From the NCBI RefSeq assembly GCF_016921115.1, contig NZ_JAFFZS010000023.1, forward strand, positions 56,013 to 120,012: a DNA stretch of 64,000 nucleotides. Reading direction: 5' to 3'. This DNA is from Streptomyces actuosus. GTDB lineage: Bacteria > Actinomycetota > Actinomycetes > Streptomycetales > Streptomycetaceae. The translations under genes and the position numbers were made by a program. The notes beneath the pieces are model-generated. The model was not told the DNA's origin, did not search any database, and saw only the letters and a list, made by a program, of their open reading frames with translations. Below, piece after piece: positions 34,039 to 42,795 of the stretch; within the stretch, counting starts at the first letter, position 1; each line of letters starts with the position of its first letter.

Positions 34039-35094
34039 CTAGAGGTCGACTTCCTTCATCAGCATCCCGACCTCGGTGTTCGACAGCCGGCGCAGCCAGC
34101 CCGACTTCTGGTCGCCGAGGGTGATCGGGCCGAAGGCGGTGCGCACCAGTTTGTCGACCGGGAAACCGGCCTCGGCAAGCATGCGGCGCACGATGTGCTT
34201 GCGGCCCTCGTGCAGGGTCACCTCGACCAGGTAGTTCTTGCCGGTCTGCTCCACGACCCGGAAGTGGTCCGCGCGCGCGTAGCCGTCCTCCAGCTGGATC
34301 CCGTCCTTCAGGCGCTTGCCCAGGTCCCGCGGGATGGGGCCGACGATGTGCGCGAGATAGGTCTTCTTCACGCCGTACTTGGGGTGGGTCAGCCGGTGGG
34401 CGAGCTCGCCGTGGTTGGTGAGCAGGATGACGCCCTCGGTCTCGGTGTCGAGCCGGCCGACGTGGAAGAGCCGCGTCTCACGGTTGGTGACGTAGTCGCC
34501 GAGGCACTGGCGGCCCTCGGGATCCTCCATGGTGGAGACGACACCGGCGGGCTTGTTCAGCGAGAAGAACTGGTAGGACTGCGTGGCGACGGTCAGGCCG
34601 TCGACCTTGATCTCGTCCTTCTCGGGGTCGACGCGCAGACCCTGCTCGATCACGATCTGCCCGTTGACCTCGACCCGGGCCTGGTCGATCAGCTCCTCGC
34701 AGGCGCGCCGGGAACCGTAGCCCGCGCGCGCGAGGACCTTCTGCAGCCGCTCGCCCTCCTGCTCGGCACCGGGGAAGGTCTTGGGGAGCTTGACGTCCTT
34801 CTTGCCCGCGTACCGCTCCCGGTTGCGCTCCTCGGCGCGGGCCTCGTACTCGCGGGACCGCGCCGGGGCGCTGCGGCCCCGCTGCTGCGACTGCTTCGGC
34901 CCGCCCTTGGCGCCACCGCGCGCGGAGCCGCCGCGCCCGGACTTGGGGCCGTCCGGCGAGGCGCCCGGGCCCACGTCGTAGCGGCGCTCCTCGGGGCGGG
35001 GCTTGCGGGGGCGGCCCTGCCCCTGCTTCTGGTCCCTGTTGTTGCCGGCTCCGCGGTAGTTACCGCGCCCGCCGCTGTTGCCGCTGCTTCGCAT
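34039..35094 (-). CDS. rluB: 23S rRNA pseudouridine synthase RluB family
   Basis: 351 residues from ATG 35094, overlapping the scpB stop (TGATG). A basic, Gly/Arg/Lys-rich disordered N-terminus (1-100) precedes an S4 RNA-binding domain (about 113-160: RLQKVLARAGYGSRRACEELI). The catalytic domain has GRLDTETEG with the active-site Asp. Helix/loop motifs EGRKHIVRRML and FSLNKPAGVVST follow the RsuA/RluB pattern. It modifies a uridine in 23S rRNA helix 89-like sites in known homologues. Coupling to scpB is common in actinobacteria. Confidence 0.93.
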   Translation of the reverse strand: MRSSGNSGGRGNYRGAGNNRDQKQGQGRPRKPRPEERRYDVGPGASPDGPKSGRGGSARGGAKGGPKQSQQRGRSAPARSREYEARAEERNRERYAGKKDVKLPKTFPGAEQEGERLQKVLARAGYGSRRACEELIDQARVEVNGQIVIEQGLRVDPEKDEIKVDGLTVATQSYQFFSLNKPAGVVSTMEDPEGRQCLGDYVTNRETRLFHVGRLDTETEGVILLTNHGELAHRLTHPKYGVKKTYLAHIVGPIPRDLGKRLKDGIQLEDGYARADHFRVVEQTGKNYLVEVTLHEGRKHIVRRMLAEAGFPVDKLVRTAFGPITLGDQKSGWLRRLSNTEVGMLMKEVDL

Positions 35095-35783
35095 CAAAGT
35101 TCCGTCTGGTCGTCATCGTCGTCGGTGCCCGGGATGCTGCCCCGGGCGGCGCCCGGGGCGTCATCGGGAGCGTCCGGGTCGAACGACGGCACCCCCTCCT
35201 GGGTCTCGGCCTCGATCGCCTCCGCCTCCGGTAGGAAGGGCGCGAGCTCCGGGAGCTCGTCCAGGCCGCGCAGGCCCATCCGCTCCAGGAAGTAGTTCGT
35301 CGTCCTGTACAGGATCGCACCTGTTTCGGGTTCCGCGCCCGCCTCCTCGACCAGTCCCCGCTGCAGGAGGGTCCGCATCACGCCGTCGCAGTTGACCCCC
35401 CGCACCGCCGAGACACGGCTGCGGCTCACCGGCTGGCGGTAGGCGACGACGGCGAGGGTCTCCAGGGCGGCCTGCGTGAGGCGGGCGGTCTGCCCGTCCC
35501 GGACGAGCCGTTCGACCGCCGCGGCGTAGGCGGGACGGGTGTAGAAGCGCCAGCCGCCGGCGACGTGGCGCAGCTCGAACCCGCGGCCCTGCAGGGTGTA
35601 CTCGTCGGCCAGTTCCCGCAGCACGTCGGCGACCTGCCGCGCGGGCCGCTCCAGGATCCTGGCGAGGCGCTCCACGGTCGCGGGCTCGTCGACGACCATC
35701 AGCACGGCCTCCAGGGCGGGCTTCAGCTCCAGATCGGCGGCGGTGTGCGCCCCGGCGGGAGCACCCGCGGTCCCCTCACTCAC
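35094..35783 (-). CDS. scpB: Segregation and condensation protein B
   Basis: 229 residues from GTG 35783 with GGAGAGGAAG upstream, overlapping the scpA stop by 8 bases. Two winged-helix domains (about 18-90 and 95-175) contain LKPALEAVLMVVDEP, RLTQAALETLAVVAYRQPVSR and the YRTTNYFLERMGL end. The tail (180-229) is acidic and disordered. ScpB dimers bind the kleisin ScpA and stimulate the Smc ATPase in chromosome organisation. Order parA-RHH-scpA-scpB-rluB indicates one operon. Confidence 0.94.
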   Translation of the reverse strand: MSEGTAGAPAGAHTAADLELKPALEAVLMVVDEPATVERLARILERPARQVADVLRELADEYTLQGRGFELRHVAGGWRFYTRPAYAAAVERLVRDGQTARLTQAALETLAVVAYRQPVSRSRVSAVRGVNCDGVMRTLLQRGLVEEAGAEPETGAILYRTTNYFLERMGLRGLDELPELAPFLPEAEAIEAETQEGVPSFDPDAPDDAPGAARGSIPGTDDDDDQTEL

Positions 35784-37182
35784 GGCTTCCTCTCCTCCTC
35801 GGACCGCTCGCCGTCTCCGCCCCGCCGGGCTCGCCGGCCGCAGCCGCCTCGTCTGTCGCACCGGCCCCGCCTGTCCTGGCGGCCTTGCGGCCCCCGCCGG
35901 ACCCTTCGTCGGGCTCGGGCGGCCGGTCGAACTCGTCGGTCACCATCGGCGCCGCGTCCGTGTCCCCGCCGGTCCAGCGCACGGTCAGCTCGCCGAGCGC
36001 GTCCTCCTGTTCCAGGGCGACCGCCTTCTCCCGGTACAGCTCCAGCAGGGCGAGGAAGCGCGCCACGACGGTGAGGGTGTCGCCGGTGTCCTCCACCAGA
36101 GCGCGGAAGGTCGCCTCCCCCAGTTCCCTGAGGCGGGCGACGACGATCCCGGCCTGCTCCTGCACGCTGACCAGCGGCGCGTGGATGTGGTCGACGTACA
36201 CCTGGGGTTTCGGCTTCGGTTGCATCGCCTTGACCGCGAGCGCGGCGAACCCCTCGGCGCCGATGCTGATGACGACCTCGGGCAGCAGCTCGGCCAGCTC
36301 GGGTTCGAGACCCACGGTACGGGGGTGGCGCAGGGCCTCGTCCTCCAGCCGGGCGCCGAAGATGTCGGCGATCCGCTTGTACGCCCGGTACTGCAGCAAC
36401 CGCGCGAACAGCAGGTCCCGTGCCTCCAGCAGGGCGAGGTCGGCCTCGTCCTCCACCTCGGCGGCGGGCAGCAGCCGGGCGGCCTTGAGGTCCAGCAGGG
36501 TGGCGGCGACGACCAGGAACTCGGTCGTCTCGTCCAGGTCCCAGTCCGGACCCATGGCCCGGATGTGCGCCATGAACTCGTCGGTCACCTTCGACAGGGC
36601 GACCTCCGTGACATCGAGCCGGTGCTTGGAGATCAACTGGAGCAGCAGGTCGAAGGGGCCCTCGAAGTTGGCCAGCCGCACGGTGAAGACACCGTCGCCG
36701 GAGGCCTCCGGACCGTCCGCGGACGGGAGGTCCGCGGACGAGGGGGCGGAGGACGGGAGGTCCGCGGGCGGCGTGGCGGGAGGCGGGTCTTCGAGCGGGG
36801 CGCCGCCGGGAGGCGCCTCACCGGGCGGGGAGGCCACCGGCGGGGAGGCCACCGGCGGGGAGGCCTCGCACGGCCCGGAGGGCGGTGAGTCCGCCGGCGG
36901 GGGGACGGCGGGAGGCGAATCCGTGGGCGGCACGGCGTCCGTGAACGCCGTCGGCGGCGCCGCGGCGGGTCCGGGCCCCGCACCTCGGGGAGCCTCCTGC
37001 GCACCTGCCTCTCCCGGCTCGGGGCCGGCCGCGGCGGGCTCCGCCCCGCCCGGGACGTCGCCCGTGGAAAGCCTGTCCTGCCCGGGCGGCTCGGACGACG
37101 CGGGGTCGGCGCCCGGCCCCCGGCCCAGGGTGCGGCGACGGCCGCGCTGGCCACCGGGAGCTGAGGCGTCGTTCGAGGTCAT
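35776..37182 (-). CDS. scpA: Segregation and condensation protein A (kleisin) with a long N-terminal extension
   Basis: 468 residues, versus about 250-280 in most bacteria. Residues 1-163 are a Pro/Ala/Glu/Ser-rich disordered extension with short tandem repeats (SPPVASPPVASPPGEAPP). The kleisin starts at about 164 with FTVRLANFEGPFDLLLQLI and KVTDEFMAHI. The middle helices and the C-terminal winged helix (FRALVEDTGDTLTVVARFLALLEL) follow. It bridges Smc heads and binds ScpB. A Pro/Gly-rich tail closes the protein. ATG 37182 has a poor ribosome site, so a start further inside the extension is possible. It is 18 bases after the putative RHH gene. Confidence 0.92.
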   Translation of the reverse strand: MTSNDASAPGGQRGRRRTLGRGPGADPASSEPPGQDRLSTGDVPGGAEPAAAGPEPGEAGAQEAPRGAGPGPAAAPPTAFTDAVPPTDSPPAVPPPADSPPSGPCEASPPVASPPVASPPGEAPPGGAPLEDPPPATPPADLPSSAPSSADLPSADGPEASGDGVFTVRLANFEGPFDLLLQLISKHRLDVTEVALSKVTDEFMAHIRAMGPDWDLDETTEFLVVAATLLDLKAARLLPAAEVEDEADLALLEARDLLFARLLQYRAYKRIADIFGARLEDEALRHPRTVGLEPELAELLPEVVISIGAEGFAALAVKAMQPKPKPQVYVDHIHAPLVSVQEQAGIVVARLRELGEATFRALVEDTGDTLTVVARFLALLELYREKAVALEQEDALGELTVRWTGGDTDAAPMVTDEFDRPPEPDEGSGGGRKAARTGGAGATDEAAAAGEPGGAETASGPRRRGSRE

Positions 37183-37200
37183 GACCCCCGAAGGGTATCG

Positions 37201-37740
37201 CTACCGCCCGCGGAGACGGCGTACGAGAATGCTGGCGTCGCCGCGGCTCTCCAGGTCGGCGAGGACGACGGCGACTGCCTCGCGGACGATGCGCCCGCGG
37301 TCCACGGCCAGCCCGTGCTCGCCGCGCAGCACCAGGCGGGCGTGCTCCAGGTCCATGAGCTCCTCGGCGGAGACATAGACCGTGATCTTCTCGTCGTGCC
37401 GCTCGCGCCCGCTGGGGCGCCGCGCACCGGCCCGTCCGCGCTGCCGCGGCTGCGCGGCGGTGCCAGAACCTTCCTGCTGGGACTGCTGCGACTGCTGTGC
37501 TGACTGGCGTCGCGCCGAGCGCTCGGCCGCCGTGCCCCGGCTGCGCGACTCGCCCGCCGTCGGCGCCCCGGCGTCGGCCGCGACGTGCTCGACGCCGTCG
37601 CCGTCACCGGCCTGCGCGGGCACCGACTGCGGCGCGTCGTCGGACGCGGTTCCCGCGGCGGCGTCGGTCTCCCCCGCCGGAGCGGGCACCCGGGCCTCGC
37701 CGCCCGCCTGGCGCCGGGGAGTGGACGGCTGGAGTGCCAT
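37201..37740 (-). CDS. Small parA-linked protein, putative ribbon-helix-helix DNA-binding
   Basis: 179 residues from ATG 37740. Residues 1-110 are disordered (Ala/Gly/Ser/Gln-rich, QQSQQSQQ). The conserved part is the C-terminus (about 120-179): a beta-strand KITVYVSAEE, then helices MDLEHARLVLRGEHG and DRGRIVREAVAVVLADLE. This beta-alpha-alpha pattern with a basic tail (LVRRLRGR) fits a ribbon-helix-helix domain such as ParG/CopG. It lies 41 bases after parA and 18 before scpA on the same strand. A ParA with an RHH partner is the type Ib partition layout. The RHH call rests on pattern only. Confidence 0.7.
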   Translation of the reverse strand: MALQPSTPRRQAGGEARVPAPAGETDAAAGTASDDAPQSVPAQAGDGDGVEHVAADAGAPTAGESRSRGTAAERSARRQSAQQSQQSQQEGSGTAAQPRQRGRAGARRPSGRERHDEKITVYVSAEELMDLEHARLVLRGEHGLAVDRGRIVREAVAVVLADLESRGDASILVRRLRGR

Positions 37741-37781
37741 TCCCCCTGTCGTACGGAAGAGTTCGTCGGCCCCCGGCAGAC

Positions 37782-38960
37782 TCACTCGGCGTGACACCGG
37801 GCGAGCACCTCCCTGGCGAGCTGGCGATAGGCGGCGGCGCCGACGGAGTTGGAGGCGTACGTGGTGATCGGCTCGCCGGCGACGGTGGTCTCCGGGAAGC
37901 GGACCGTGCGGCCGATGACCGTGTGGTAGACGTGATCGTCGAACGCCTCGACGACACGCGCCAGCACCTCGCGGCTGTGCACCGTGCGGGAGTCGTACAT
38001 CGTCGCCAGGATCCCGTCGAGCTCCAGGTCGGGGTTGAGCCGCTCCTGGACCTTCTCGATGGTCTCCGTCAGCAGCGCGACGCCGCGCAGCGCGAAGAAC
38101 TCGCACTCCAGCGGAACGATCACCTTGTGCGCGGCCGTCAGCGCGTTGACGGTGAGCAGGCCGAGCGAGGGCTGGCAGTCGATGACGATGAAGTCGTAGT
38201 CGGGCAGCAGCGGCTTGAGGGCGCGCTGGAGCGTCGACTCGCGGGCGACCTCGCTCACCAGCTGGACCTCGGCGGCCGAGAGGTCGATGTTGCTCGGCAG
38301 CAGGTCCATGTTGGGGACCGCGGTCTTGAGCAGGACCTCGTCCGCGGACATGCCCCGCTCCATGAGCAGGTTGTAGACGGTGAGGTCGAGCTCCATCGGG
38401 TTGACACCGAGACCCACCGACAGCGCGCCCTGCGGGTCGAAGTCCACGAGCAGCACACGCCGGCCGTACTCCGCGAGCGCGGCACCCAGGTTGATGGTCG
38501 ACGTCGTCTTGCCGACGCCGCCCTTCTGGTTGCACATCGCGATGATCTTCGCGGGACCGTGGTCGGTCAACGGACCCGGGATCGGGAAGTAGGGCAGCGG
38601 GCGACCGGTCGGGCCGATGCGCTCGCGGCGCTGACGCGCCGCGTCGGGCGCGAGGGTGGCCGCGTACTCGGGGTCGGGCTCGTACTCGGCGTCGGGATCG
38701 TAGAAGTGCCCGTCGGGCAGTTCGTCGTAGTCGGCGAAGTGGTTGTGGGGCGCGCCACTTCCGTCGCCGGCCATGGCGTTCACGTGATGGCCATCCATGC
38801 TCTGGGGTGCTGACAGAGCCGTGTGGGGGCTGCCTTGGCTCTGGCGGGCTGCGAAGGTTCGGACAGCGACGGAGCCGACAGCCTCGAGCCCCGTGGGGCC
38901 CTGGCCCCGCGTAGGCGTTCCTGGTTGACCACCCCCGGGAGAAAATGTCGACTCATTCAC
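37782..38960 (-). CDS. parA: ParA-family chromosome partitioning ATPase
   Basis: 392 residues from GTG 38960, chosen for AAGGAGGT 10 bases upstream. A 135-residue acidic/disordered extension precedes the P-loop domain. The deviant Walker A KGGVGKTT lies at 146-153, with signature Lys146. Walker A' and B are LVDFDPQGALS and FIVIDCQPSLG. ParA dimers on ATP bind DNA nonspecifically and move partner complexes. This is the orphan ParA next to scpAB, distinct from the oriC-linked parAB pair expected elsewhere. No parS site was found here. Confidence 0.93.
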   Translation of the reverse strand: MNESTFSPGGGQPGTPTRGQGPTGLEAVGSVAVRTFAARQSQGSPHTALSAPQSMDGHHVNAMAGDGSGAPHNHFADYDELPDGHFYDPDAEYEPDPEYAATLAPDAARQRRERIGPTGRPLPYFPIPGPLTDHGPAKIIAMCNQKGGVGKTTSTINLGAALAEYGRRVLLVDFDPQGALSVGLGVNPMELDLTVYNLLMERGMSADEVLLKTAVPNMDLLPSNIDLSAAEVQLVSEVARESTLQRALKPLLPDYDFIVIDCQPSLGLLTVNALTAAHKVIVPLECEFFALRGVALLTETIEKVQERLNPDLELDGILATMYDSRTVHSREVLARVVEAFDDHVYHTVIGRTVRFPETTVAGEPITTYASNSVGAAAYRQLAREVLARCHAE

Positions 38961-39216
38961 AAGTCGTCTTACCTCCTTGGTGACCAGGAAACTTCTAGAC
39001 AAGGTCAGCGTGGCACCATGCCGACGGTTGGCGACTCTATGGCGTGTCGGGCGTCCGCAGCAACACAATCCGCCGGACCCGGCCCGATGTGTCGGCAATG
39101 AAACATCCCGCTGTCAAGGGCGTACGGCCGTCGCACGGCAGGTTTCGCCGGTGTGCGAATCGGTTGAAGGGATATGTTCGAGGCGAGTTGACCGAGAGCC
39201 GCAAAGTGACCATACA
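38961..39216 (-). promoter_or_regulatory. parA upstream region with a TTGACA promoter element
   Basis: Between parA and the ald terminator there is no gene. On the leftward strand a perfect -35 TTGACA lies at 39111-39116. About 17-18 bases further is a poor -10 (GACACA), giving a leader of about 120 bases. The region is less GC-rich than average. No parS-like GTTTCACGTGAAAC was seen. Confidence 0.4.
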
Positions 39217-39259
39217 CACATCCGGCCGGACCTTGTCGGGCAAGGTCCGGCCGGATGTG
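39217..39259 (-). terminator. Very strong terminator after ald
   Basis: CACATCCGGCCGGACCTTG and its exact complement (19 bp) with a 5-base TCGGG loop, about 85 bases after the ald stop. It insulates ald from parA. Confidence 0.85.
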
Positions 39260-39343
39260 CGGTGTTGACGAGCCTTGTTGACGTATCGCCTTTTGCCGTC
39301 GGATGACTTGATCCCGCCGGTGTGCCGACCGGATCCGCCGGGG

Positions 39344-40468
39344 TCAGCCGAGGAGGGTCTCCAGCTCCACGGACTCCAGGCCGTGGGCCTCGGCGACCTC
39401 GCGGTAAACGACCTTGCCGTCATGGGTGTTGAGGCCCTTGGCCAGCGCGGCGTCGCGGCGGAGCGCCTCGACCCAGCCGTTGTTCGCGAGCGAGACGATG
39501 TACGGCAGCGTCGCGTTGGTGAGCGCGTAGGTGGAGGTGTTGGGCACCGCGCCGGGCATGTTGGCGACGCAGTAGAAGACCGACTGGTGGACCTCGAAGG
39601 TCGGCTCGGCGTGCGTGGTGGGACGGGAGTCCTCGAAGCAGCCGCCCTGGTCGATCGCGATGTCGACAAGGACACTTCCGGGCTTCATCCGGGAGACCAG
39701 CTCGTTGGTCACCAGCTTCGGGGCCTTGGCACCCGGGATGAGGACGGCGCCGATGACGAGGTCGGCCTCCAGGCAGGCCTTCTCCAGCTCGAAGGCGTTG
39801 GAGACGACGGTCTGGATCTTCGTGCCGAAGATCTTGTCCGCTTCCTTGAGCTTGTCGATGTCCTTGTCGAGCAGGGTCACGTGGAAGCCCATGCCGATGG
39901 CGATCTGCGCGGCGTTCCAGCCCGACACGCCGCCGCCGATGACGACGGCGCGGCCGGCCTGGACGCCGGGGACGCCACCGGGCAGCACGCCCCGGCCGCC
40001 GGCCGCGCGCATCAGGTGGTAGGCGCCGACCTGCGGGGCGAGACGACCGGCCACCTCGGACATCGGAGCGAGCAGCGGCAGGGCGCGGCTGGGCAGCTCG
40101 ACGGTCTCGTAGGCGATGGCCGTGGTGCCGGACTCCAGGAGGGCGTCGGTGCACTCCTTGGAGGCGGCCAGGTGCAGGTACGTGAAGAGGGTCTGGTCCT
40201 TGCGGAGGCGGTGGTACTCCTCGGCGATGGGCTCCTTGACCTTCAGCAGCAGGTCGGCGGTGGCCCAGACCTCGTCGGCGGTGTCCAGGATGCCCGCACC
40301 GGCGGCCACGTACTCGTCGTCCGTGATCGAGGAGCCGAGACCGGCGCCGCGCTCGATGACGACCTGGTGGCCGTGGCGCACCAGCTCGTGCACACCGGCG
40401 GGGGTGATGGCCACCCGGAACTCGTTGTTCTTGACCTCGCGGGGGATACCGACCTTCACGTCGATCAC
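39344..40468 (-). CDS. ald: L-alanine dehydrogenase
   Basis: 374 residues from GTG 40468 with AAGGA upstream. The family start MIDVKVGIPREVKNNEFRVA-type sequence has GIPREVK and EFRV (pyruvate contacts). Catalytic His in TYLHLAA, NAD motif GGGVSGWNAAQIA and the C-terminal NTSTYALTNATLPY are all present. It interconverts L-alanine and pyruvate/ammonia with NAD+, used in alanine catabolism and redox balance. The gene is monocistronic: own promoter at 40572-40599 and a 19-bp terminator. No AldR/Lrp regulator is adjacent, unlike in mycobacteria. Confidence 0.97.
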   Translation of the reverse strand: MIDVKVGIPREVKNNEFRVAITPAGVHELVRHGHQVVIERGAGLGSSITDDEYVAAGAGILDTADEVWATADLLLKVKEPIAEEYHRLRKDQTLFTYLHLAASKECTDALLESGTTAIAYETVELPSRALPLLAPMSEVAGRLAPQVGAYHLMRAAGGRGVLPGGVPGVQAGRAVVIGGGVSGWNAAQIAIGMGFHVTLLDKDIDKLKEADKIFGTKIQTVVSNAFELEKACLEADLVIGAVLIPGAKAPKLVTNELVSRMKPGSVLVDIAIDQGGCFEDSRPTTHAEPTFEVHQSVFYCVANMPGAVPNTSTYALTNATLPYIVSLANNGWVEALRRDAALAKGLNTHDGKVVYREVAEAHGLESVELETLLG

Positions 40469-40571
40469 GGTCCTTGGCTCAGGGGATGTGGTGCATTACT
40501 GGAGATACCCGGGCATGCGCGGACGGACCGGGCACACCGGGAGACACCGCAGGAGAACGTGCGGTAGAGCC

Positions 40572-40599
40572 AGTTTAATGAAGGTGTTCCGCCTGTCTA
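40572..40599 (-). promoter_or_regulatory. Predicted ald promoter
   Basis: Leftward -35 TAGACA (40594-40599), 16-base spacer, -10 TAAACT (40572-40577). Transcription would start near 40564, giving about a 96-base leader. The region upstream has TTGATGCAA, a small palindrome that could bind a regulator. Confidence 0.6.
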
Positions 40600-40612
40600 G
40601 CCTTTCATTGCA

Positions 40613-42670
40613 TCAATCTTCAGGAGATGTACTGCGGATTTCGCAGGCGTTAGGGTCCTGTTCCGGCGCCGACCTGGGGTCCGGGGCTCCTTCTCCCAGC
40701 ATGCGCCCGGCCATGCCGCGGTGGATCGCGGCCGCCGTCGGGTCGCCGAGGTGGTCCAGGGTGTCGGCCAGCCTCAGATGCAGTGCCGCCTGGAGCCGGA
40801 CGTCGTCGGCGCGCCGCGCCCACTCCACCGCCTCCTGGCAGGTACGCAGCGACTCCGCGGGCCGCCCCGCGTACTCCTGCACCCGCGCCAGCTCGCTCAA
40901 CGCCCGCGCCTGGGCCCCCACATCACCGCACCTGCGGTACCCGGCGACGGCCGCCCGCCACTGCCGCAGGGCCTCGCCGTAGCGGCCGGCGTAGGTGTGG
41001 GCCGCCGCAATGCGGCCGTACAGCCGGGCGGCGTCCGCCCGCTCGTCGCGGGCCAGCCGCCGGGCCAGCGCGCGGCCGAACCAGTCGGCGGCCCGGTCGA
41101 AGTCCCCGAGCTCCAGATGGGCACCGCCTACGGATTCCATCGCGCGGCCGGTCGCATACGGGTCGTCCGCCTCGCGTCCGGCGTCCAGCGCCGCCCGGTA
41201 GCGCGCCAGCGCCTCGGCGGTGCGGCCGGTGCGGGCGTCCAGGTCGCCGAGGTTGAGCAGGGCGGCGGCCTTCTCGCGGTGCAGGCCGCGCCGCTCGGCC
41301 ACGTCGAGGACGAGGCGGTGGATGCCGTACAGGTCGGGCGCGGCCGCCTGGGTGCCGAAGTGCGCGACCATCGCTCTGACCAGCTGGGACATCAGCCGTC
41401 GGGCCAGGGTGTCGAGCTCCCCGTCGGCGACGGCGAGCCGGGCGGCCGCCAGCAGGGCGGGCCGCCGGACGAGCAGCCACTCCTCGGCCGCGCGGGGGCT
41501 GGGAAAACGCAGCGAGCGGGGCAGTCCCTGGAGTCTCTCCCGGGCCTCGGGATTGTCCGTCTCGGTGATCGCCCGGCAGGACTGCAGCAGGCGTACGGTC
41601 CGCTCCAGCATGCGGGCGCGGGCCAGCTGCACCTCGGCCGGCCGGTCCTGGGCCTCGGTGAGCGCCTTGAGCAGGGGGTGCAGGCAGCCCGGGACCTCGT
41701 ACTGGGGCAGCGGCGAGTCCACGGTGCGCAGCAGGCCGAGGGCGACGAAGTCGTCCAGGGTGGTGCGGGCACCGCTGACCGAGCAGCCGGCCAGGGCGGA
41801 GGCGGTGTGCGGGTCCACGTATCCGGCCGGGGCCAGCGCGAGCAGTCGCAGTATCCGCGCGGCCGGGGCGGGCAGCGCGGTGTAGGCGAGCCGGAAGACC
41901 CTGGCCAGCGGGGTGCCCTCGTCGCCCTCGGCACGCAGCTGCTTGGCGAGGTCGGCGACGGCGGACTGGGGGCGCGCGGCGAGCCAGCCACCGGCCAGCA
42001 TCAGCGCGGCCGGCTGCGCCTGGCACGCCTCGGCCAGGCCCTCGGCCGCCCGCGGGTCGACGGTGACCCGGACCGAGCCGGTGTGCCGGGACAGCAGTTC
42101 CAGGGCCGACTTGGTGTCCAGACCGCCCAGGGTGCAGGGGCGGACGTCGCTGATGCCGGTCAGAGGGCCCGCGGAGACGGCGACGAGGAGGCAGTCGGGG
42201 TTGTCCGGGAGCAGGGCGTCGACCTGCTCGGCGCCGTCCGCGTCGTCGAGCAGGAGCAGCATGCTGCGGTCGGCGAGGGCGTCCCGCAGGGCGGCGGTCA
42301 GGTCGTCCTCGGCGGCGCCGGGCGGGATCGGCCGGTCCAGGGCGGCGAGCAGGTCCCGGGCGATGCGCTCGACGGGGACCGGGGTGCCGTCGGGGTCGCT
42401 CAGGCGGGCCCGCAGCACACCGTCGGGGTAGCGGTCGGCCACCTGCCGGACCAGTTCCTCGGCGAGGGCCGTGCGCCCGGATCCGGGGCGCCCGGCGACG
42501 AGCAGCACGCGCGCGCGGGGTGCCTTCCTCCCGGAGATGGTGTCGAGGCCGGCGCGCTCGATGTCGGCGCGCAGCTCCTTCAACTCCCGTGTGCGGCCCA
42601 GGAACCGGTCCTCCGCGTCCGGGTGCCCCGACACCTGCACGCCGCCTGCGTCCACCGCCTGATCCGTCAC
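40613..42670 (-). CDS. NB-ARC-type STAND ATPase with TPR repeats, variant Walker A
   Basis: 685 residues from GTG 42670 (GGGAG, 8 bases). The NB-ARC domain (about 20-290) opens with FLGRTRELKELR. Walker A is GRPGSGRTA (60-68) with Arg66 in place of the usual Lys. Walker B is MLLLLDDAD. A winged-helix-like segment follows (about 290-400). Then comes a helical TPR superhelix (about 440-660; repeats such as GDLDARTGRTAEALARYRAAL and GRIAAAHTYAGRYGEAL). No SARP, LuxR or protease effector domain is fused. STAND proteins act as signal switches by nucleotide-driven oligomerisation; the trigger and output here are unknown. Confidence 0.85.
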   Translation of the reverse strand: MTDQAVDAGGVQVSGHPDAEDRFLGRTRELKELRADIERAGLDTISGRKAPRARVLLVAGRPGSGRTALAEELVRQVADRYPDGVLRARLSDPDGTPVPVERIARDLLAALDRPIPPGAAEDDLTAALRDALADRSMLLLLDDADGAEQVDALLPDNPDCLLVAVSAGPLTGISDVRPCTLGGLDTKSALELLSRHTGSVRVTVDPRAAEGLAEACQAQPAALMLAGGWLAARPQSAVADLAKQLRAEGDEGTPLARVFRLAYTALPAPAARILRLLALAPAGYVDPHTASALAGCSVSGARTTLDDFVALGLLRTVDSPLPQYEVPGCLHPLLKALTEAQDRPAEVQLARARMLERTVRLLQSCRAITETDNPEARERLQGLPRSLRFPSPRAAEEWLLVRRPALLAAARLAVADGELDTLARRLMSQLVRAMVAHFGTQAAAPDLYGIHRLVLDVAERRGLHREKAAALLNLGDLDARTGRTAEALARYRAALDAGREADDPYATGRAMESVGGAHLELGDFDRAADWFGRALARRLARDERADAARLYGRIAAAHTYAGRYGEALRQWRAAVAGYRRCGDVGAQARALSELARVQEYAGRPAESLRTCQEAVEWARRADDVRLQAALHLRLADTLDHLGDPTAAAIHRGMAGRMLGEGAPDPRSAPEQDPNACEIRSTSPED

Positions 42671-42795
42671 GGGCCACACTCCCGTCCCACCGCGCGCGCG
42701 TAGCCCGCCGGGGCTCCGGCCGGGCGTCCGTTGCTGCGATCGGGACGGGGATCCACCGGCCGGCGACGCCCGGCAGGCCGTCCCGGTCACAGCAC

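Noticed and set aside
37201..39343. parS site near parA
   Set aside because: No GTTTCACGTGAAAC-like sequence was seen around this parA, so it was not called.
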